Shown: positions 1-9,457, counted from the stretch's first letter. The stretch is 64,000 bases of DNA from Rhodobacteraceae bacterium SB2 (GCA_001642945.1 LGRT01000013.1:248001-312000), one strand, 5' to 3'. Made by a program: numbers and translations. The notes: generated by a model not told the origin, from the letters alone.

Positions 1-161
1 GATAAAGCGCTCAACCCCTGTTTGCGCACTAAATAAGTGCCCAGAAACGCTGTTGCAATCACAATACCCAATGTTGATAGCAACCCGATCTCACCGCCGA
101 TCTGTATGAATAGGGCAATTTCAATAATCGGTACGGTTACAAAAAGGACGAATAGCCACAT
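1..161 (-). CDS. fxsA: FxsA family membrane protein (partial, cut by left edge)
   Basis: The reverse strand reads an open frame from an ATG at 161 to the window edge, with AGGAG about 10 bases upstream. The visible 53 residues begin MWLFVLFVTVPIIEIALF and contain the GxLxT...ATAFLGTYLVRKQG pattern of FxsA, a small inner-membrane protein named for suppression of F-plasmid exclusion of phage T7. Two hydrophobic segments are seen. FxsA lies near secB and opposite a Tim44-like gene in many Rhodobacterales (family knowledge), which matches the divergent gene at 265. The C-terminal part lies outside the window. Confidence 0.85.
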   Translation of the reverse strand, partial: MWLFVLFVTVPIIEIALFIQIGGEIGLLSTLGIVIATAFLGTYLVRKQGLSAL

Positions 162-264
162 TACAAAGCGCTCCTAAATATCTGTCAAGTTGTGGACTTG
201 TGAGGCCACCTCACCTAAATAGGAACTAACGTCTGTTTTTACCACCTTTGGGAATGATCTTCTT

Positions 265-918
265 ATGAATGCGATTGCGATCGAAATCTTAGTCTTGGCT
301 GGCATAGCCATTTTTCTAATCATGCGCCTGAAAAATGTTCTGGGAACGCGTGAAGGGTTTGAAAAGCCCAAAGCGCAATCGCCCGCCAATTTGCGCAGCC
401 CTGATTTAAAAGTGATTGAAGGTGGCCCGGATGCCGATATTACGGATCATGTGCCTACCGGATCTGAGCTTGCGCAAACGCTCACTTCAATAAAAGCGGT
501 TGATTCAGGGTTTTTGGTCTCTGAATTTTTGTCAGGCTCACGCGCTGCGTATGAAATGATTTTAATGGGGTTTGAGCGCGGCGATTTGAGCGCGGTGCGG
601 TCGTTCTTGTCGGATGAGGTGACCAATACGTTTGATGAAGTGATCGCGCAACGTAGCTCACAAGGATTGCAGATCGAAGCTGAGTTTTTGGGCATACGCG
701 AGATGAAAATCAACGATGTTATATTTGATAAAGAGACGGATATGGCTGAAATAACCGTGTCTTTTATTTCTGAATTAATTTCGGTTGTGAAAAACAGCGA
801 TGGCGAGATTCTTGAAGGTGATGAAAAGCAATCTAAACGGCAAAAAGATGTTTGGACATTCTCAAAAGATATAAAAAGCCAAGATCCGGTTTGGTTTCTG
901 GTCGCCACAGGCGAATAA
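265..918 (+). CDS. Tim44/TimA-like domain protein
   Basis: A 217-residue protein with a single N-terminal hydrophobic helix (about residues 3-20), a charged linker rich in Lys/Pro/Ala, then a Tim44-like domain (about residues 75-215). The domain carries the usual features: a helical segment (FLSGSRAAYEMILMGFERGD) followed by a twisted sheet ending in VWTFSKD...DPVWFLVAT. Alphaproteobacterial members are membrane-anchored relatives of the mitochondrial import motor subunit; their function in bacteria is not settled. It is transcribed divergently from fxsA and followed after 59 bases by an Smr gene. In related genomes an mltA gene often sits between these two; none is present here. Confidence 0.85.
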   Translation: MNAIAIEILVLAGIAIFLIMRLKNVLGTREGFEKPKAQSPANLRSPDLKVIEGGPDADITDHVPTGSELAQTLTSIKAVDSGFLVSEFLSGSRAAYEMILMGFERGDLSAVRSFLSDEVTNTFDEVIAQRSSQGLQIEAEFLGIREMKINDVIFDKETDMAEITVSFISELISVVKNSDGEILEGDEKQSKRQKDVWTFSKDIKSQDPVWFLVATGE

Positions 919-924
919 ATTATT

Positions 925-945
925 GTTTTAAAAGCCTTTTAAAAC
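925..945. repeat. 21-bp near-perfect palindrome between Tim44-like and smr genes
   Basis: Two 10-base arms (GTTTTAAAAG and CTTTTAAAAC) flank a single central C. The arms are exact inverse complements. It begins 6 bases after the Tim44-like stop codon. It may be a weak hairpin in the mRNA or a protein-binding site; no T-run follows, so it is not a standard terminator. Confidence 0.5.
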
Positions 946-977
946 TTCAAGAGTGATGAGGTGGGTGAAGAGGGCGG

Positions 978-1589
978 ATGAAAAAGCGGCGATTAAACAA
1001 AGAAGAAGCGGCGCTTTGGGATCAAGTTGCAAAGACCATGCAACCTCTTCAACCGCTCAAAGCGGCTAAAATTTCAGAGACGAAAAAATCAAAATCGGTT
1101 TCTTCAAAACCAAAACCAACCCCCAGCTTAGATTTATTTGATTTGAAAGCTTTTGAAATCGGCTCAAAGTCACAAACGGCGCTTGGCCAAAGCTTTTTGA
1201 CCAGGCGCACCGGTCCAAAAGCGCCAGCGTCCAAGACAACAGTGCAGATGGATCAGAAGTCTTTCGTGAAAATGCGGCGGGGAAAATTAGCACCCGAGGC
1301 GCGCATCGACTTACATGGGATGACGTTGAATCAAGCCCATCCCGCTTTAACGCAATTTATCTTATCTTCACAACGCGCTGGGCGTCGGTTGGTTCTGGTG
1401 ATCACTGGAAAAGGCGAACGCGGCGGGCCGCATCCTGCTACATCGCGCGAACGCGGAGTGCTGCGTCGACAGGTGCCTCAATGGCTGCATGCGCCAGCGC
1501 TCAGACCAGCAATCTTGCAGGTAGATCAGGCCCATATATCGCATGGCGGCGAGGGAGCATACTATGTTTACCTTAAAAAACGACGGTAG
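978..1589 (+). CDS. Smr domain protein
   Basis: A 203-residue protein. The first 110 residues are basic, low in predicted structure and rich in Lys/Ser. The C-terminal 90 residues are an Smr domain: the LDLHGMT-type signature appears as RIDLHGMTLNQAH (about residue 112), then VLVITGKGERGG and a C-terminal HGGEGAYYVYLKK. Smr domains are nicking or RNA-cleaving endonuclease modules, found alone or at the end of MutS2. This is the stand-alone alphaproteobacterial type. An AG-rich ribosome-binding region lies just upstream of the ATG. Its exact substrate is unknown. Confidence 0.88.
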   Translation: MKKRRLNKEEAALWDQVAKTMQPLQPLKAAKISETKKSKSVSSKPKPTPSLDLFDLKAFEIGSKSQTALGQSFLTRRTGPKAPASKTTVQMDQKSFVKMRRGKLAPEARIDLHGMTLNQAHPALTQFILSSQRAGRRLVLVITGKGERGGPHPATSRERGVLRRQVPQWLHAPALRPAILQVDQAHISHGGEGAYYVYLKKRR

Positions 1590-1945
1590 TTTTCTGTGGG
1601 TTGTACTACATTTGGATGGCGGTTAAAGCACCGTTTTTTCATCTTGTCATTTGACTGGTGCAAAAAATGCCTTATCCTTTTTCTAACTGATCTAGGTGAG
1701 ACCATTTAAAAAGCGCGTCTGCGTTTGGGTTTAAAATTTTCACTGCGATTCAAGTGTTGGAAGGGCTCTTGCCAACGCGTGGGACGTCCAGAGATTTAGT
1801 ATTTGGGACCTGCGTCAAATTATCTAGGGGGAAATTAAAGTTTAAAGGTTAAAGTAACACCAATAGCTGCTCAACAAAGGCAGATCGAAAAATTATAAAA
1901 TTGGTAAAAAACCAATAAGAACAAACGACCAATTGGGAGGAATTT
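1590..1945. other. Intergenic region with the probable CODH form II promoter and operator-like repeats
   Basis: This 356-base gap precedes the form II CO-dehydrogenase operon. No gene was found on either strand. A possible sigma-70-like pair TTGACT (1651) and TATCCT (about 1673) is visible, but it is a weak match far from the first gene. The last 50 bases are A-rich and hold an inverted repeat described separately. The operon must be transcribed from within this gap, because the upstream smr gene is more than 350 bases away. Confidence 0.4.
1900..1936. promoter_or_regulatory. Operator-like inverted repeat overlapping the coxS ribosome-binding site
   Basis: ATTGGT (1900-1905), five A residues, ACCAAT (1911-1916), then a third half-site in the palindrome CCAATTGG (1929-1936), which runs straight into the Shine-Dalgarno GGGAGG (1935-1940). 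Three half-sites of one motif this close to the start codon suggest a binding site or an RNA structure controlling translation. There is no direct evidence of function. Confidence 0.35.
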
Positions 1946-2428
1946 ATGAAAATTTCAATGACGGTAAACGGAGAAGCGGTTTCAGGCGAGGTAGAAGGCC
2001 GTACGCTTCTTGTGGATTTTCTTCGAAATGATTTGAAGATGACAGGAACGCATATCGGCTGTGACACCAGCCAATGCGGTGCGTGTACTGTGCATGTAAA
2101 CGGTATGTCTGTGAAATCTTGCAGCATATTGGCTGCCGAAGCAGATGGCGCTGATGTGGCCACGATTGAAGGCCAAGCCAATCAGGATGGTTCCTTAAAT
2201 GTCATCCAACAGGCGTTTCAAGACCATCACGGGTTGCAATGCGGGTTTTGTACGCCTGGCATGGTGATGGCGGCAACGGAATTGCTTAAACATAATAAAA
2301 AGCCAACGGTTGCAGAAATTCGTCACCATTTAGACGGCAATATTTGCCGCTGCACGGGATATCATAACATCGTTAAATCGATCATGGCAGCGTCTGGTCA
2401 AGACGTGTCGTCGATCGCAGCGGAATAA
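1946..2428 (+). CDS. coxS: CO-dehydrogenase-like molybdoenzyme, small [2Fe-2S] subunit (form II operon)
   Basis: A 160-residue iron-sulfur subunit of the xanthine oxidase family. The plant-type [2Fe-2S] ligands are C39, C44, C47 and C59; the second, helical [2Fe-2S] domain has GLQCGFC (C99, C102) and ICRCTGY (C134, C136). It passes electrons from the molybdenum site of the large subunit to the FAD subunit. A strong GGGAGG lies just upstream of the ATG. It is the first gene of an S-L-M operon, the order typical of form II (putative) CODHs, whereas the second copy in this window (49857-50351) sits in an M-S-L operon. Confidence 0.93.
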   Translation: MKISMTVNGEAVSGEVEGRTLLVDFLRNDLKMTGTHIGCDTSQCGACTVHVNGMSVKSCSILAAEADGADVATIEGQANQDGSLNVIQQAFQDHHGLQCGFCTPGMVMAATELLKHNKKPTVAEIRHHLDGNICRCTGYHNIVKSIMAASGQDVSSIAAE

Positions 2429-2479
2429 GTATAATTAGAAAAGCTGGGTGGGCAAACCACCACAAGGGGAGGAATTAAC

Positions 2480-4852
2480 ATGCCAAAGGATTCAGGCATT
2501 GGTGCAAGCACCAAACGGGTTGAAGATCAGCGGTTTTTAACGGGTAAAGGCCGCTACACATCAGATATTAACTTGGTTAATCAAACGCATGCTGTGTTTT
2601 TGCGCAGTGATGTGGCGCATGGCGCGATCAAATCGATCGATACAGCCGCCGCAGCAGCCATGCCAGGGGTTCTGGCGATTTTTACGGGTGAAGATTTTGC
2701 TGAAGTGGGTGGGAATCCTGCAGGATGGGCGATTACCAGCCGCGATGGTGAACCCATGAAAGAGCCCAAGCGCCCGGTTTTGGCGCATGGCAAAGTGCGC
2801 CATGTGGGGGATGCTTATGCTGCGGTGATTGCAGAAACCGTTGAACAGGCCCGCGATGCTGCAGATGCGATTGTGGCAGAGATTGAAGAGCTTCCAGCGG
2901 TTGTGGACATGTCGGCAGCGTTGGCGGGTGGTCCCTTTGTGCATGATGAGATCGAAACCAACCAATGTTTTGATTGGGGTTGGATAGAAGATAATCGTGC
3001 AGCAACGGATGCGGCCATCAAAAATGCACCCCATGTCACCACGCTAGAATTGATCAATAACCGCCTTGTGCCAAACGCGATTGAAACCCGCGCGTCAACC
3101 GCGGATTATGATCCGGGCACCGGAGAATATACGCTTTACACAACCTCGCAAAATCCGCATTTGACTCGGCTGTTGATCAGCGCCTTTGTGATGGGCATTG
3201 CAGAAAATAAATTGCGCGTCGTTTCGCCGGATGTTGGCGGTGGTTTTGGATCAAAAATCTACCATTATGGTGAAGAGGCTTTGGTTCTTGCTGCCTCAAA
3301 GAAGCTATGCCGCCCAGTGAAATGGACAGCCACACGCTCGGAAAGCTTTTTGACGGATGCGCATGGCCGCGATCATGTCACCAAAATTGAGCTGGCCTGC
3401 GAAAAAGACGGAACATTTATCGCGTTTCGGACGGATACGATGGCCAATGTTGGGGCCTATCTTTCGAACTTCTCAACCGCCACGCCAACCTTTTTGCACG
3501 GTACGTTGATGGCGGGCAATTACACGGTGCCACATGTCTATGTGAACGTAAAAACCGTGTTTACAAATACGGCTCCAGTGGACGCGTATCGGGGAGCGGG
3601 CCGCCCTGAAGCTACGTTTTCAATCGAGCGGGTGATCGACAAATGCGCGCATGAATTAGGGCTTGATGCGATGGAGATGCGTCGTAAAAACTTTATCAAA
3701 CCTGAACAGTTCCCGTATGTCAGCGCGGCTGGCTTGGAATATGATACCGGCAATTACGATGCGCTGGTTGATAAGCTGAATGAACTGGCAGATTTCAAAG
3801 GCTTTGAGGCCCGCCGCAAATTATCAGAAGCGGATGGCAAATTGCGCGGCTTGGGGATCAACGCGTATATTGAAGCTTGCGGGCTTGCGCCTTCAAATCT
3901 GACCGGGGTCTTGGGCAGCCGTGTGGGTTATTATGATGCGGCGACCGTGCGGGTGAATGCAACGGGTAATCTTTCGGTGATGGTTGGCGCCCAAAGCACC
4001 GGGCAAGGCCATGAAACAGCTTTTGCGCAAGTGGTTTCGGAAATGCTGGGTATTGATCAATCCTCGATTGATATCGTTCATGGGGATACGGCGAAAATAC
4101 CGTTTGGTATGGGCTCATATGGGTCGCGCAGTATTGCGGTTTGTGGCCCGGCTGTGGTGCGCGCAACCGAGAAGATCATCAATAAAGCCACCAAGATCGC
4201 TGCGCATATGCTGGAAACAGCAGAGGCAGATATTGAATTCAAGGATGGCCAATTCAGCGTTGCGGGAACCGATAAATCAGTTTCCTTTGGCGAAGTGGCT
4301 TTCAAGGCCTATGTCCCTCAAAATTATCCGGTTGAAGATCTCGAGCCGGGCTTGGAAGAAACAGCGTTTTATGATCCGGGCAATTTTACATATCCATCGG
4401 GTGCGTATGCTTGCGAGGTTGAGGTTGATCCTGAAACGGGCAAAGTCACCGTGGAAAACTTTACCGCGGTGGATGATTTTGGCAATGTGATTAACCCGAT
4501 GATCGTAACCGGTCAGGTACATGGGGGCATTGGACAAGGCATAGGCCAAGCGCTTTTGGAAAATTGCGCTTATGATGATAATGGTCAGTTGTTAAGCGCG
4601 TCTTATATGGATTATGCGATGCCGCGCGCCTCTGATTTGCCATTTTATACGGTGGATCATTCCTGCAACACGCCCTGTACCCATAATCCACTAGGGGTGA
4701 AGGGCTGCGGTGAAGCGGGGGCGATTGGATCCCCGCCAACGATCGTGAATGCGGTTATCAACGCCTTGCATTCTGCTGGCCATACCCATGTAACGCATAT
4801 TGATATGCCTGTGTCGCCAGCCCGTGTTTGGGCTGCGATCAACGCGCAATAG
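2480..4852 (+). CDS. coxL: Form II CO-dehydrogenase-like large (molybdopterin) subunit
   Basis: A 790-residue catalytic subunit of the xanthine oxidase/aldehyde oxidase family. The a/b hammerhead domain occupies about residues 20-130 and the molybdopterin cytosine dinucleotide-binding domain the rest. The active-site loop reads AYRGAGR (residues 369-375), the hallmark of form II (BMS-type) CoxL; the form I AYxCSFR loop with its copper-binding cysteine is absent. The catalytic glutamate region KGCGEAGAIG is present near residue 740. Form II enzymes are of doubtful CO-oxidising ability, and their true substrate may be another small molecule or aldehyde. Start supported by AGGGGAGGAATTAAC upstream. 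Confidence 0.92.
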   Translation: MPKDSGIGASTKRVEDQRFLTGKGRYTSDINLVNQTHAVFLRSDVAHGAIKSIDTAAAAAMPGVLAIFTGEDFAEVGGNPAGWAITSRDGEPMKEPKRPVLAHGKVRHVGDAYAAVIAETVEQARDAADAIVAEIEELPAVVDMSAALAGGPFVHDEIETNQCFDWGWIEDNRAATDAAIKNAPHVTTLELINNRLVPNAIETRASTADYDPGTGEYTLYTTSQNPHLTRLLISAFVMGIAENKLRVVSPDVGGGFGSKIYHYGEEALVLAASKKLCRPVKWTATRSESFLTDAHGRDHVTKIELACEKDGTFIAFRTDTMANVGAYLSNFSTATPTFLHGTLMAGNYTVPHVYVNVKTVFTNTAPVDAYRGAGRPEATFSIERVIDKCAHELGLDAMEMRRKNFIKPEQFPYVSAAGLEYDTGNYDALVDKLNELADFKGFEARRKLSEADGKLRGLGINAYIEACGLAPSNLTGVLGSRVGYYDAATVRVNATGNLSVMVGAQSTGQGHETAFAQVVSEMLGIDQSSIDIVHGDTAKIPFGMGSYGSRSIAVCGPAVVRATEKIINKATKIAAHMLETAEADIEFKDGQFSVAGTDKSVSFGEVAFKAYVPQNYPVEDLEPGLEETAFYDPGNFTYPSGAYACEVEVDPETGKVTVENFTAVDDFGNVINPMIVTGQVHGGIGQGIGQALLENCAYDDNGQLLSASYMDYAMPRASDLPFYTVDHSCNTPCTHNPLGVKGCGEAGAIGSPPTIVNAVINALHSAGHTHVTHIDMPVSPARVWAAINAQ

Positions 4853-4863
4853 GAGGATCAGAA

Positions 4864-5649
4864 ATGTATAATTTTGAATTTGTAAAACCGTCCTCGATCT
4901 CAGAAGCCGTGACAGCTTTGACGGATGAAGAGGCAACGCCGCTGAGCGGGGGCCAAACGCTTTTACCAACTATGAAACAGCGGTTGGCCAATCCTGAAAA
5001 GCTGGTCAGTCTGGCGGGGATTGCCGAAATGCAAGGCGTAACCGAGGCTGATGGCATGGTTCATATCGGGGCTGCAACCACGCATGCCACGGTTGCAGCC
5101 AAAGCACAGTCTTACCCCGGATTGGCAAAGCTTGCGGCGCATATCGGTGATCCTGCCGTGCGCAATCGGGGCACGATTGGCGGATCTTTGGCCAATAACG
5201 ATCCTGCCGCCTGCTATCCGGCGGCGGCTTTGGCATCGAATGCCACGATTGTCACAGATTCACGAGAGATTGCGGCGGATGATTACTTTCAGGGTATGTT
5301 CAGTACAGCGCTGGGCGAAGGTGAAATCGTGACCGCAGTGCGCTTTCCTGTACCCCAAGTGTCGAACTATCAAAAGTTTGAACAACCGGCGTCTCGCTTT
5401 GCATTGGTGGGCGTTTTTGTGGCCAAATATGCCGATGGTGTGCGCGTGGCGGTAACGGGTGCGTCTGAAGATGGTGTGTTTCGTTGGAGCGAGGCTGAAG
5501 CGGCTTTGGAGTCTAATTTTTCAGCTGATGCGCTGGCAAATCTCACTGTCTCTGCGCAAGACATGATTGAAGATTTGCATGGCAGTAAAGCGTATCGCGC
5601 AAACTTGGTGAAAGTGCTTACGGGTCGCGCGGTAAAAGCGGCAAATTAA
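4864..5649 (+). CDS. coxM: CO-dehydrogenase-like FAD subunit (form II operon)
   Basis: A 261-residue flavoprotein subunit with the N-terminal FAD-binding PCMH fold. LSGGQTLLP (about residues 30-38) and the second FAD loop [17 protein letters not shown] are the two classic signatures, followed by a C-terminal CO-dehydrogenase flavoprotein domain. The ATG at 4864 is preferred because AGGAGGATC lies just before it; upstream in-frame starts would overlap coxL. It is the last gene of the S-L-M operon and is followed by a strong terminator. It accepts electrons from CoxS and presumably passes them to the quinone pool. Confidence 0.92.
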   Translation: MYNFEFVKPSSISEAVTALTDEEATPLSGGQTLLPTMKQRLANPEKLVSLAGIAEMQGVTEADGMVHIGAATTHATVAAKAQSYPGLAKLAAHIGDPAVRNRGTIGGSLANNDPAACYPAAALASNATIVTDSREIAADDYFQGMFSTALGEGEIVTAVRFPVPQVSNYQKFEQPASRFALVGVFVAKYADGVRVAVTGASEDGVFRWSEAEAALESNFSADALANLTVSAQDMIEDLHGSKAYRANLVKVLTGRAVKAAN

Positions 5650-5667
5650 AAGCCTTTAAATATTATG

Positions 5668-5698
5668 AAAAGCCCGGCCTTATGGCCGGGCTTTTTTA
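5668..5698 (+). terminator. Rho-independent terminator of the form II CODH operon
   Basis: A 9-bp perfect stem AGCCCGGCC / GGCCGGGCT (5671-5679 and 5684-5692) with a TTAT loop, followed by a run of T (5692-5697). It lies 20 bases after the FAD-subunit stop codon. Confidence 0.92.
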
Positions 5699-5816
5699 TT
5701 TGGAACCACACATAAATCGACAGGTGTTTGCACTGGCGTTATTCGTTCAATCCGCCACCTTGTGCGATAGAGGTAGGAAAGATATAGAGCAGAAAATTTA
5801 TATAGGAGAAGCGATC

Positions 5817-6644
5817 ATGTCCAACAGTCAGCTTGAGCAAGCCATCGAAGCCGCATGGGAAGCGCGCGATACATTATCATCCGAAACAACGGGTGAAATG
5901 CGCGAGGCGATTGAAGAGACGCTGAACGCGCTTGATGGGGGCACGCTTCGCGTGGCTGAAAAGCAGGAAAGCGGTGATTGGCATGTGAACCAATGGGCTA
6001 AAAAAGCGGTTCTGCTGGGGTTTCGAATTCAAGATATGGCGATTCAAGACGGCGGCCCCCAAGGTGGTGGCTGGTGGGATAAGGTCGATAGTAAATTTAA
6101 AGGCTGGGGTGATGAGCAATGGCATGCAGCAGGGTTCCGCGCGGTCCCAAATTGTATTGTTCGTAAGTCTGCTTTTATCGCGCCGGGCGTGGTGTTGATG
6201 CCGTCTTTTGTTAATTTGGGCGCTTATGTGGATACTGGTACGATGGTAGATACGTGGGCCACCGTGGGCTCTTGCGCGCAAATTGGTAAGAATGTGCATT
6301 TATCGGGCGGCGTTGGAATTGGAGGCGTGTTAGAGCCGATGCAAGCCGGCCCAACAATCATTGAAGATAATTGTTTTATCGGCGCGCGCTCAGAAGTGGT
6401 GGAAGGCTGCATTATACGCGAAGGGTCTGTTTTGGGTATGGGGGTTTATATTGGTAAATCCACCAAAATTGTCGATCGTGAAACGGGCGAGGTGAGTTAT
6501 GGTGAAGTGCCGCCCTATTCGGTTGTGGTGTCAGGGTCGATGCCGTCAAAAAATGGCGTCAGCCTGTATTGTGCGGTTATCGTGAAACGCGTTGATGCTC
6601 AAACGCGCAGTAAAACCGCAATTAACGATTTGTTGCGCGACTGA
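5817..6644 (+). CDS. dapD: 2,3,4,5-tetrahydropyridine-2,6-dicarboxylate N-succinyltransferase
   Basis: A 275-residue enzyme, the usual family length. It transfers succinyl from succinyl-CoA to tetrahydrodipicolinate in the succinylase branch of lysine/meso-diaminopimelate synthesis. The N-terminal helical domain is followed by left-handed beta-helix hexapeptide repeats (about residues 105-240: [44 protein letters not shown]) and a C-terminal tail. The start at 5817 (MSNSQLEQ) has TAGGAGAA upstream; an in-frame extension to 5682 would run through the previous terminator and is rejected. dapE lies three genes downstream, so the succinylase pathway is grouped here. Confidence 0.96.
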   Translation: MSNSQLEQAIEAAWEARDTLSSETTGEMREAIEETLNALDGGTLRVAEKQESGDWHVNQWAKKAVLLGFRIQDMAIQDGGPQGGGWWDKVDSKFKGWGDEQWHAAGFRAVPNCIVRKSAFIAPGVVLMPSFVNLGAYVDTGTMVDTWATVGSCAQIGKNVHLSGGVGIGGVLEPMQAGPTIIEDNCFIGARSEVVEGCIIREGSVLGMGVYIGKSTKIVDRETGEVSYGEVPPYSVVVSGSMPSKNGVSLYCAVIVKRVDAQTRSKTAINDLLRD

Positions 6645-6673
6645 TATTTTAGTGCAGTAGAATCGCCGTTAAA

Positions 6674-6700
6674 AAGCCCGCCAGATGCGCGGGTTTTTTT
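6674..6700 (+). terminator. Rho-independent terminator after dapD
   Basis: CCCGC (6677-6681) pairs with GCGGG (6689-6693) across a 7-base loop and is followed by seven T residues. It lies about 30 bases past the dapD stop codon. Confidence 0.8.
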
Positions 6701-6888
6701 ATTCTCTTAGGTGTATAACCCGTTTATTTTGTCCTTATTTTAGCGTTTTAAAACCCGCCCTTTCGGTTTTGTAAAGCGCTTGAACAATATTTATAATTTT
6801 GTCATTTTGATAAATATAAAAAAGCCCATGCGCTGGATTTGCATTTTTTTCGTCTAATCTTTAGAAGCGCGTGTAATGAGGCAAAGTG

Positions 6889-7236
6889 ATGAGCGACACG
6901 TCTAAAAAACCAAATCGTCAGAAAGTTTATACGTTGTTGGTACAAGTTGGCCGCAGCCCCGAGGATGATTTGCCTAAAAGCGCAACCGGGGCGGCTTTGC
7001 TCTGTTATGCCAGCGGCGTGGATGAGGCGGAAGCCGTGCGTGAAACTGTGGCTATTTTGAAACAGGCGGCGCTCTCTCCTTTAGATGTAACGGGTTATGG
7101 AACGCGCGAAGAGCGGATCGCGCAAGGGCATGAAATTGACTCAGAAGAAGATGTATTGATGCAACGTGCTTTAGATGAAAACTCTGTCATCGTTGCGCAG
7201 ATGAACGCGCTTTATGAAGAGCAGGCGGATGGATAA
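6889..7236 (+). CDS. Conserved small protein of unknown function
   Basis: A 115-residue acidic protein without signal peptide or membrane segment. I do not recognise a named domain. The sequence starts with a beta-like segment (KVYTLLVQVGRSPEDDLP), then alternates helices (GVDEAEAVRETVAILKQAAL) and ends in an acidic helix. It is the first gene after the dapD terminator, and its stop codon overlaps the start of the HAD phosphatase by one base, so the two are probably translated together. A GTG three bases upstream (6886) is an alternative start; the ATG was chosen because GAGG lies 8 bases before it. Confidence 0.75.
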   Translation: MSDTSKKPNRQKVYTLLVQVGRSPEDDLPKSATGAALLCYASGVDEAEAVRETVAILKQAALSPLDVTGYGTREERIAQGHEIDSEEDVLMQRALDENSVIVAQMNALYEEQADG

Positions 7237-7883
7237 TGGCCACAGTATTTCTTGATCTTGATGGAACCTTAACAGATGCTGGGGAAGGCATTTTAAATTC
7301 GGTAGATTATGCTTTGCGCAAGCTTAGCCTGCCCGGTTTAAGCGGTGATAATCGTTGGATTGTAGGCCCGCCGCTCTGGCCCAGCTTTGCCCAACTTGGG
7401 GTTCAAAACGATGATTTAGACCGCGCGGTTGGGTATTATCGCGAACGCTATATCGAAATGGGTTGGAAAGAAAATAAACTTTACGATGGTATTTTAGACC
7501 AATTGGCAAAGTTGAAAGAGGCGGGCTATACGTTGTGCCTTGCTACGTCGAAACCGCATAGTTATGCGCGCAAAATTACGGCTTATTTTGGTATTTCAAA
7601 TTTTATGAGCTTTGAATTTGGCTCTGAACTTGATGGCAGAAATTCGGATAAACCGGCCCTTTTGGCGCATGGTTTAGCGGTTGTTGGCGCCGAGGGTGAG
7701 CGGGCGATTATGGTGGGCGACAGAGTCTATGATATTCAGGGCGCGCAGGTCAATGGGATGAAAGCGCTGGGTGTATCTTATGGTTACGGGGGCCTTGTGG
7801 AATTGCAAGAGGCCGGCGCAGATGCAATTATCAGTGATCCGCAAAAATTGGCAGAAACCGTATCTGGCCTTTTGCCCCTGTAA
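7236..7883 (+). CDS. HAD-family hydrolase, phosphoglycolate phosphatase-like
   Basis: A 215-residue haloacid dehalogenase phosphatase. Motif I is FLDLDGTLTDAG (nucleophile Asp7, acid Asp9), motif II is LATSKP (about residue 104), motif III Lys is in NSDKPALLAHG, and motif IV is MVGDRVYDIQGA. An alpha-helical cap lies between motifs I and II, as in the Gph/PpaX subgroup. Substrates could be 2-phosphoglycolate or another small phosphomonoester; sequence alone does not decide. The ATG overlaps the previous stop by one base (TAATG), which indicates translational coupling. dapE starts 10 bases downstream. Confidence 0.85.
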   Translation: MATVFLDLDGTLTDAGEGILNSVDYALRKLSLPGLSGDNRWIVGPPLWPSFAQLGVQNDDLDRAVGYYRERYIEMGWKENKLYDGILDQLAKLKEAGYTLCLATSKPHSYARKITAYFGISNFMSFEFGSELDGRNSDKPALLAHGLAVVGAEGERAIMVGDRVYDIQGAQVNGMKALGVSYGYGGLVELQEAGADAIISDPQKLAETVSGLLPL

Positions 7884-7892
7884 GGAAACCTA

Positions 7893-9038
7893 ATGACTGG
7901 TATTGACCCCGTTGCGCTGAGTGCAGATTTGATTCGTTGCCCTTCGGTTACGCCGGCTGAAGCTGGGGCGTTATCTTTGCTTGAAACCTTATTGGGCGGG
8001 CACGGGTTTGCCTGTACGCGAATCAAGCGCGGTGGCATCGACAATCTATTTGCCCGCTGGGGCGTTGGTAAAAATGGAAAAAGCTTCGCTTTTAACGGCC
8101 ATACGGATGTTGTGCCGGTTGGCGATCTTTCGCAATGGCAAAGTGATCCTTTCGGCGGCGATATAAAAGAGGGCGTGCTTTATGGGCGCGGCGCGGTTGA
8201 TATGAAATCAGGCGTGGCGGCTTTTGCCGCTGCTGCGATTGAGTTTGTAAATGAAACACCCCCTGATGGATCTGTGGTTCTGATGATCACAGGCGATGAA
8301 GAGGGCGATGCCCATCACGGAACCACGGCAATTTTGGATTGGATGCGCGAGGCGGGTGAAAGCATAGATCATTGTCTTGTGGGTGAACCCACCAGCCCCA
8401 ATCATATGGGGGAAATGATGAAAATCGGCCGCCGCGGCTCTTTAACCGCGTTTATAACGGCAAAAGGTGTACAAGGGCATTCTGCTTATCCACATCGCGC
8501 GAAAAACCCGTTAACCGCGCTTGTGGCCTTGCTGGACCGGTTGGCTACGCACCCGCTCGATCAGGGAACTGCGCATTTTGATGCTTCAACTTTGGCGATT
8601 ACCACGATTGATACGGGCAACACTGCCACAAATGTTATTCCTGCTGCCGCTAAAGCCACGGTGAACATCCGCTTTAATGATACGCATAGCTCGCAGGATC
8701 TGATCGCTTGGTTGGAAAAACAAGCCGCGCAGCAAAGCACGAATAGCGAAGTTGAATTTGAAATCGATGTAAAAGTTTCTGGTGAAAGTTTTCTCACCCC
8801 GCCAGGGCTTTTGTCACGGCTTATTGGTGACGCGGCCGAAGCCGAATTGGGTTGTCGCCCTGCGCTTTCAACCACGGGTGGCACATCCGATGCGCGTTTT
8901 GTGAAAGACATTTGCCCGGTGACGGAATTTGGTTTGGTCGGACGGGGTATGCATGGCGTGGATGAATGCGTTCCAGTGGAACAAATACACCAGTTGAAAG
9001 CGATTTATCGGCGCATTCTGCAGGCCTATTTCGAATGA
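7893..9038 (+). CDS. dapE: Succinyl-diaminopimelate desuccinylase
   Basis: A 381-residue M20-family metallopeptidase-fold amidohydrolase that removes succinate from N-succinyl-LL-diaminopimelate, the last common step before meso-DAP. Metal-binding signatures are visible: [11 protein letters not shown] (His, about residue 69), [11 protein letters not shown] (bridging Asp), TGDEEGDA (catalytic Glu pair, about residue 134) and GRGMHGVDE near the C-terminus. A dimerisation domain lies between about residues 178 and 290. The pathway partner dapD lies upstream. The stop codon overlaps the start of a GNAT gene as ATGA, implying co-translation. Confidence 0.96.
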   Translation: MTGIDPVALSADLIRCPSVTPAEAGALSLLETLLGGHGFACTRIKRGGIDNLFARWGVGKNGKSFAFNGHTDVVPVGDLSQWQSDPFGGDIKEGVLYGRGAVDMKSGVAAFAAAAIEFVNETPPDGSVVLMITGDEEGDAHHGTTAILDWMREAGESIDHCLVGEPTSPNHMGEMMKIGRRGSLTAFITAKGVQGHSAYPHRAKNPLTALVALLDRLATHPLDQGTAHFDASTLAITTIDTGNTATNVIPAAAKATVNIRFNDTHSSQDLIAWLEKQAAQQSTNSEVEFEIDVKVSGESFLTPPGLLSRLIGDAAEAELGCRPALSTTGGTSDARFVKDICPVTEFGLVGRGMHGVDECVPVEQIHQLKAIYRRILQAYFE

Positions 9039-9457
9039 CGCGGTGGGTGGGGCGCAGCGATGATTTGATCCAATGTTTGGAAATTCGCCGCGCAGTTTTT
9101 ATTGAAGAACAAGGCGTTTCTGTCGAAGATGAAGTAGATGGACAAGATTCTAAAGCGCTGCATTTTCTGCTTAGGGACAATAAAGTGCCGGTCGGGACAG
9201 CGCGAATTTTGATCTTGGATGAGATTGGAAAAATTGGCCGCGTCTGCGTGTTAGCGCCTTATCGAGGTCGTGGTCATGCGAAAGCTTTGATGGGGGCATG
9301 CCTCAGCCATTTAAAGGCTGATGAGCGCGTAACTACGGCCAAACTGGGCGCGCAGATCTCTGCTTTGGGGCTGTATGAAAGCCTTGGCTTTCAAGCCTAT
9401 GGCGCCGATTATATGGATGCCGGTATCTTACATCGCGATATGGTTCTGACTTTATAA
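9035..9457 (+). CDS. GNAT family N-acetyltransferase
   Basis: A 140-residue acetyltransferase. The pattern resembles the ElaA/YjcF branch: [22 protein letters not shown] at the N-terminus, GTARIL, then the acetyl-CoA pyrophosphate loop region [15 protein letters not shown] (about residues 72-86), and [14 protein letters not shown] near the end. The start at 9035 overlaps the dapE stop as ATGA; a longer frame beginning inside dapE is unlikely. The acceptor substrate cannot be told from sequence. Confidence 0.88.
   Translation: MTRWVGRSDDLIQCLEIRRAVFIEEQGVSVEDEVDGQDSKALHFLLRDNKVPVGTARILILDEIGKIGRVCVLAPYRGRGHAKALMGACLSHLKADERVTTAKLGAQISALGLYESLGFQAYGADYMDAGILHRDMVLTL

Noticed and set aside
5682-5816. 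In-frame N-terminal extension of dapD
   Set aside because: It would start inside the preceding terminator, while MSNSQLEQ at 5817 has a ribosome-binding site and the family length of 275 residues.
5877-6299. Antisense 140-codon frame inside dapD
   Set aside because: It overlaps a gene of clear function and has no ribosome-binding site or domain.
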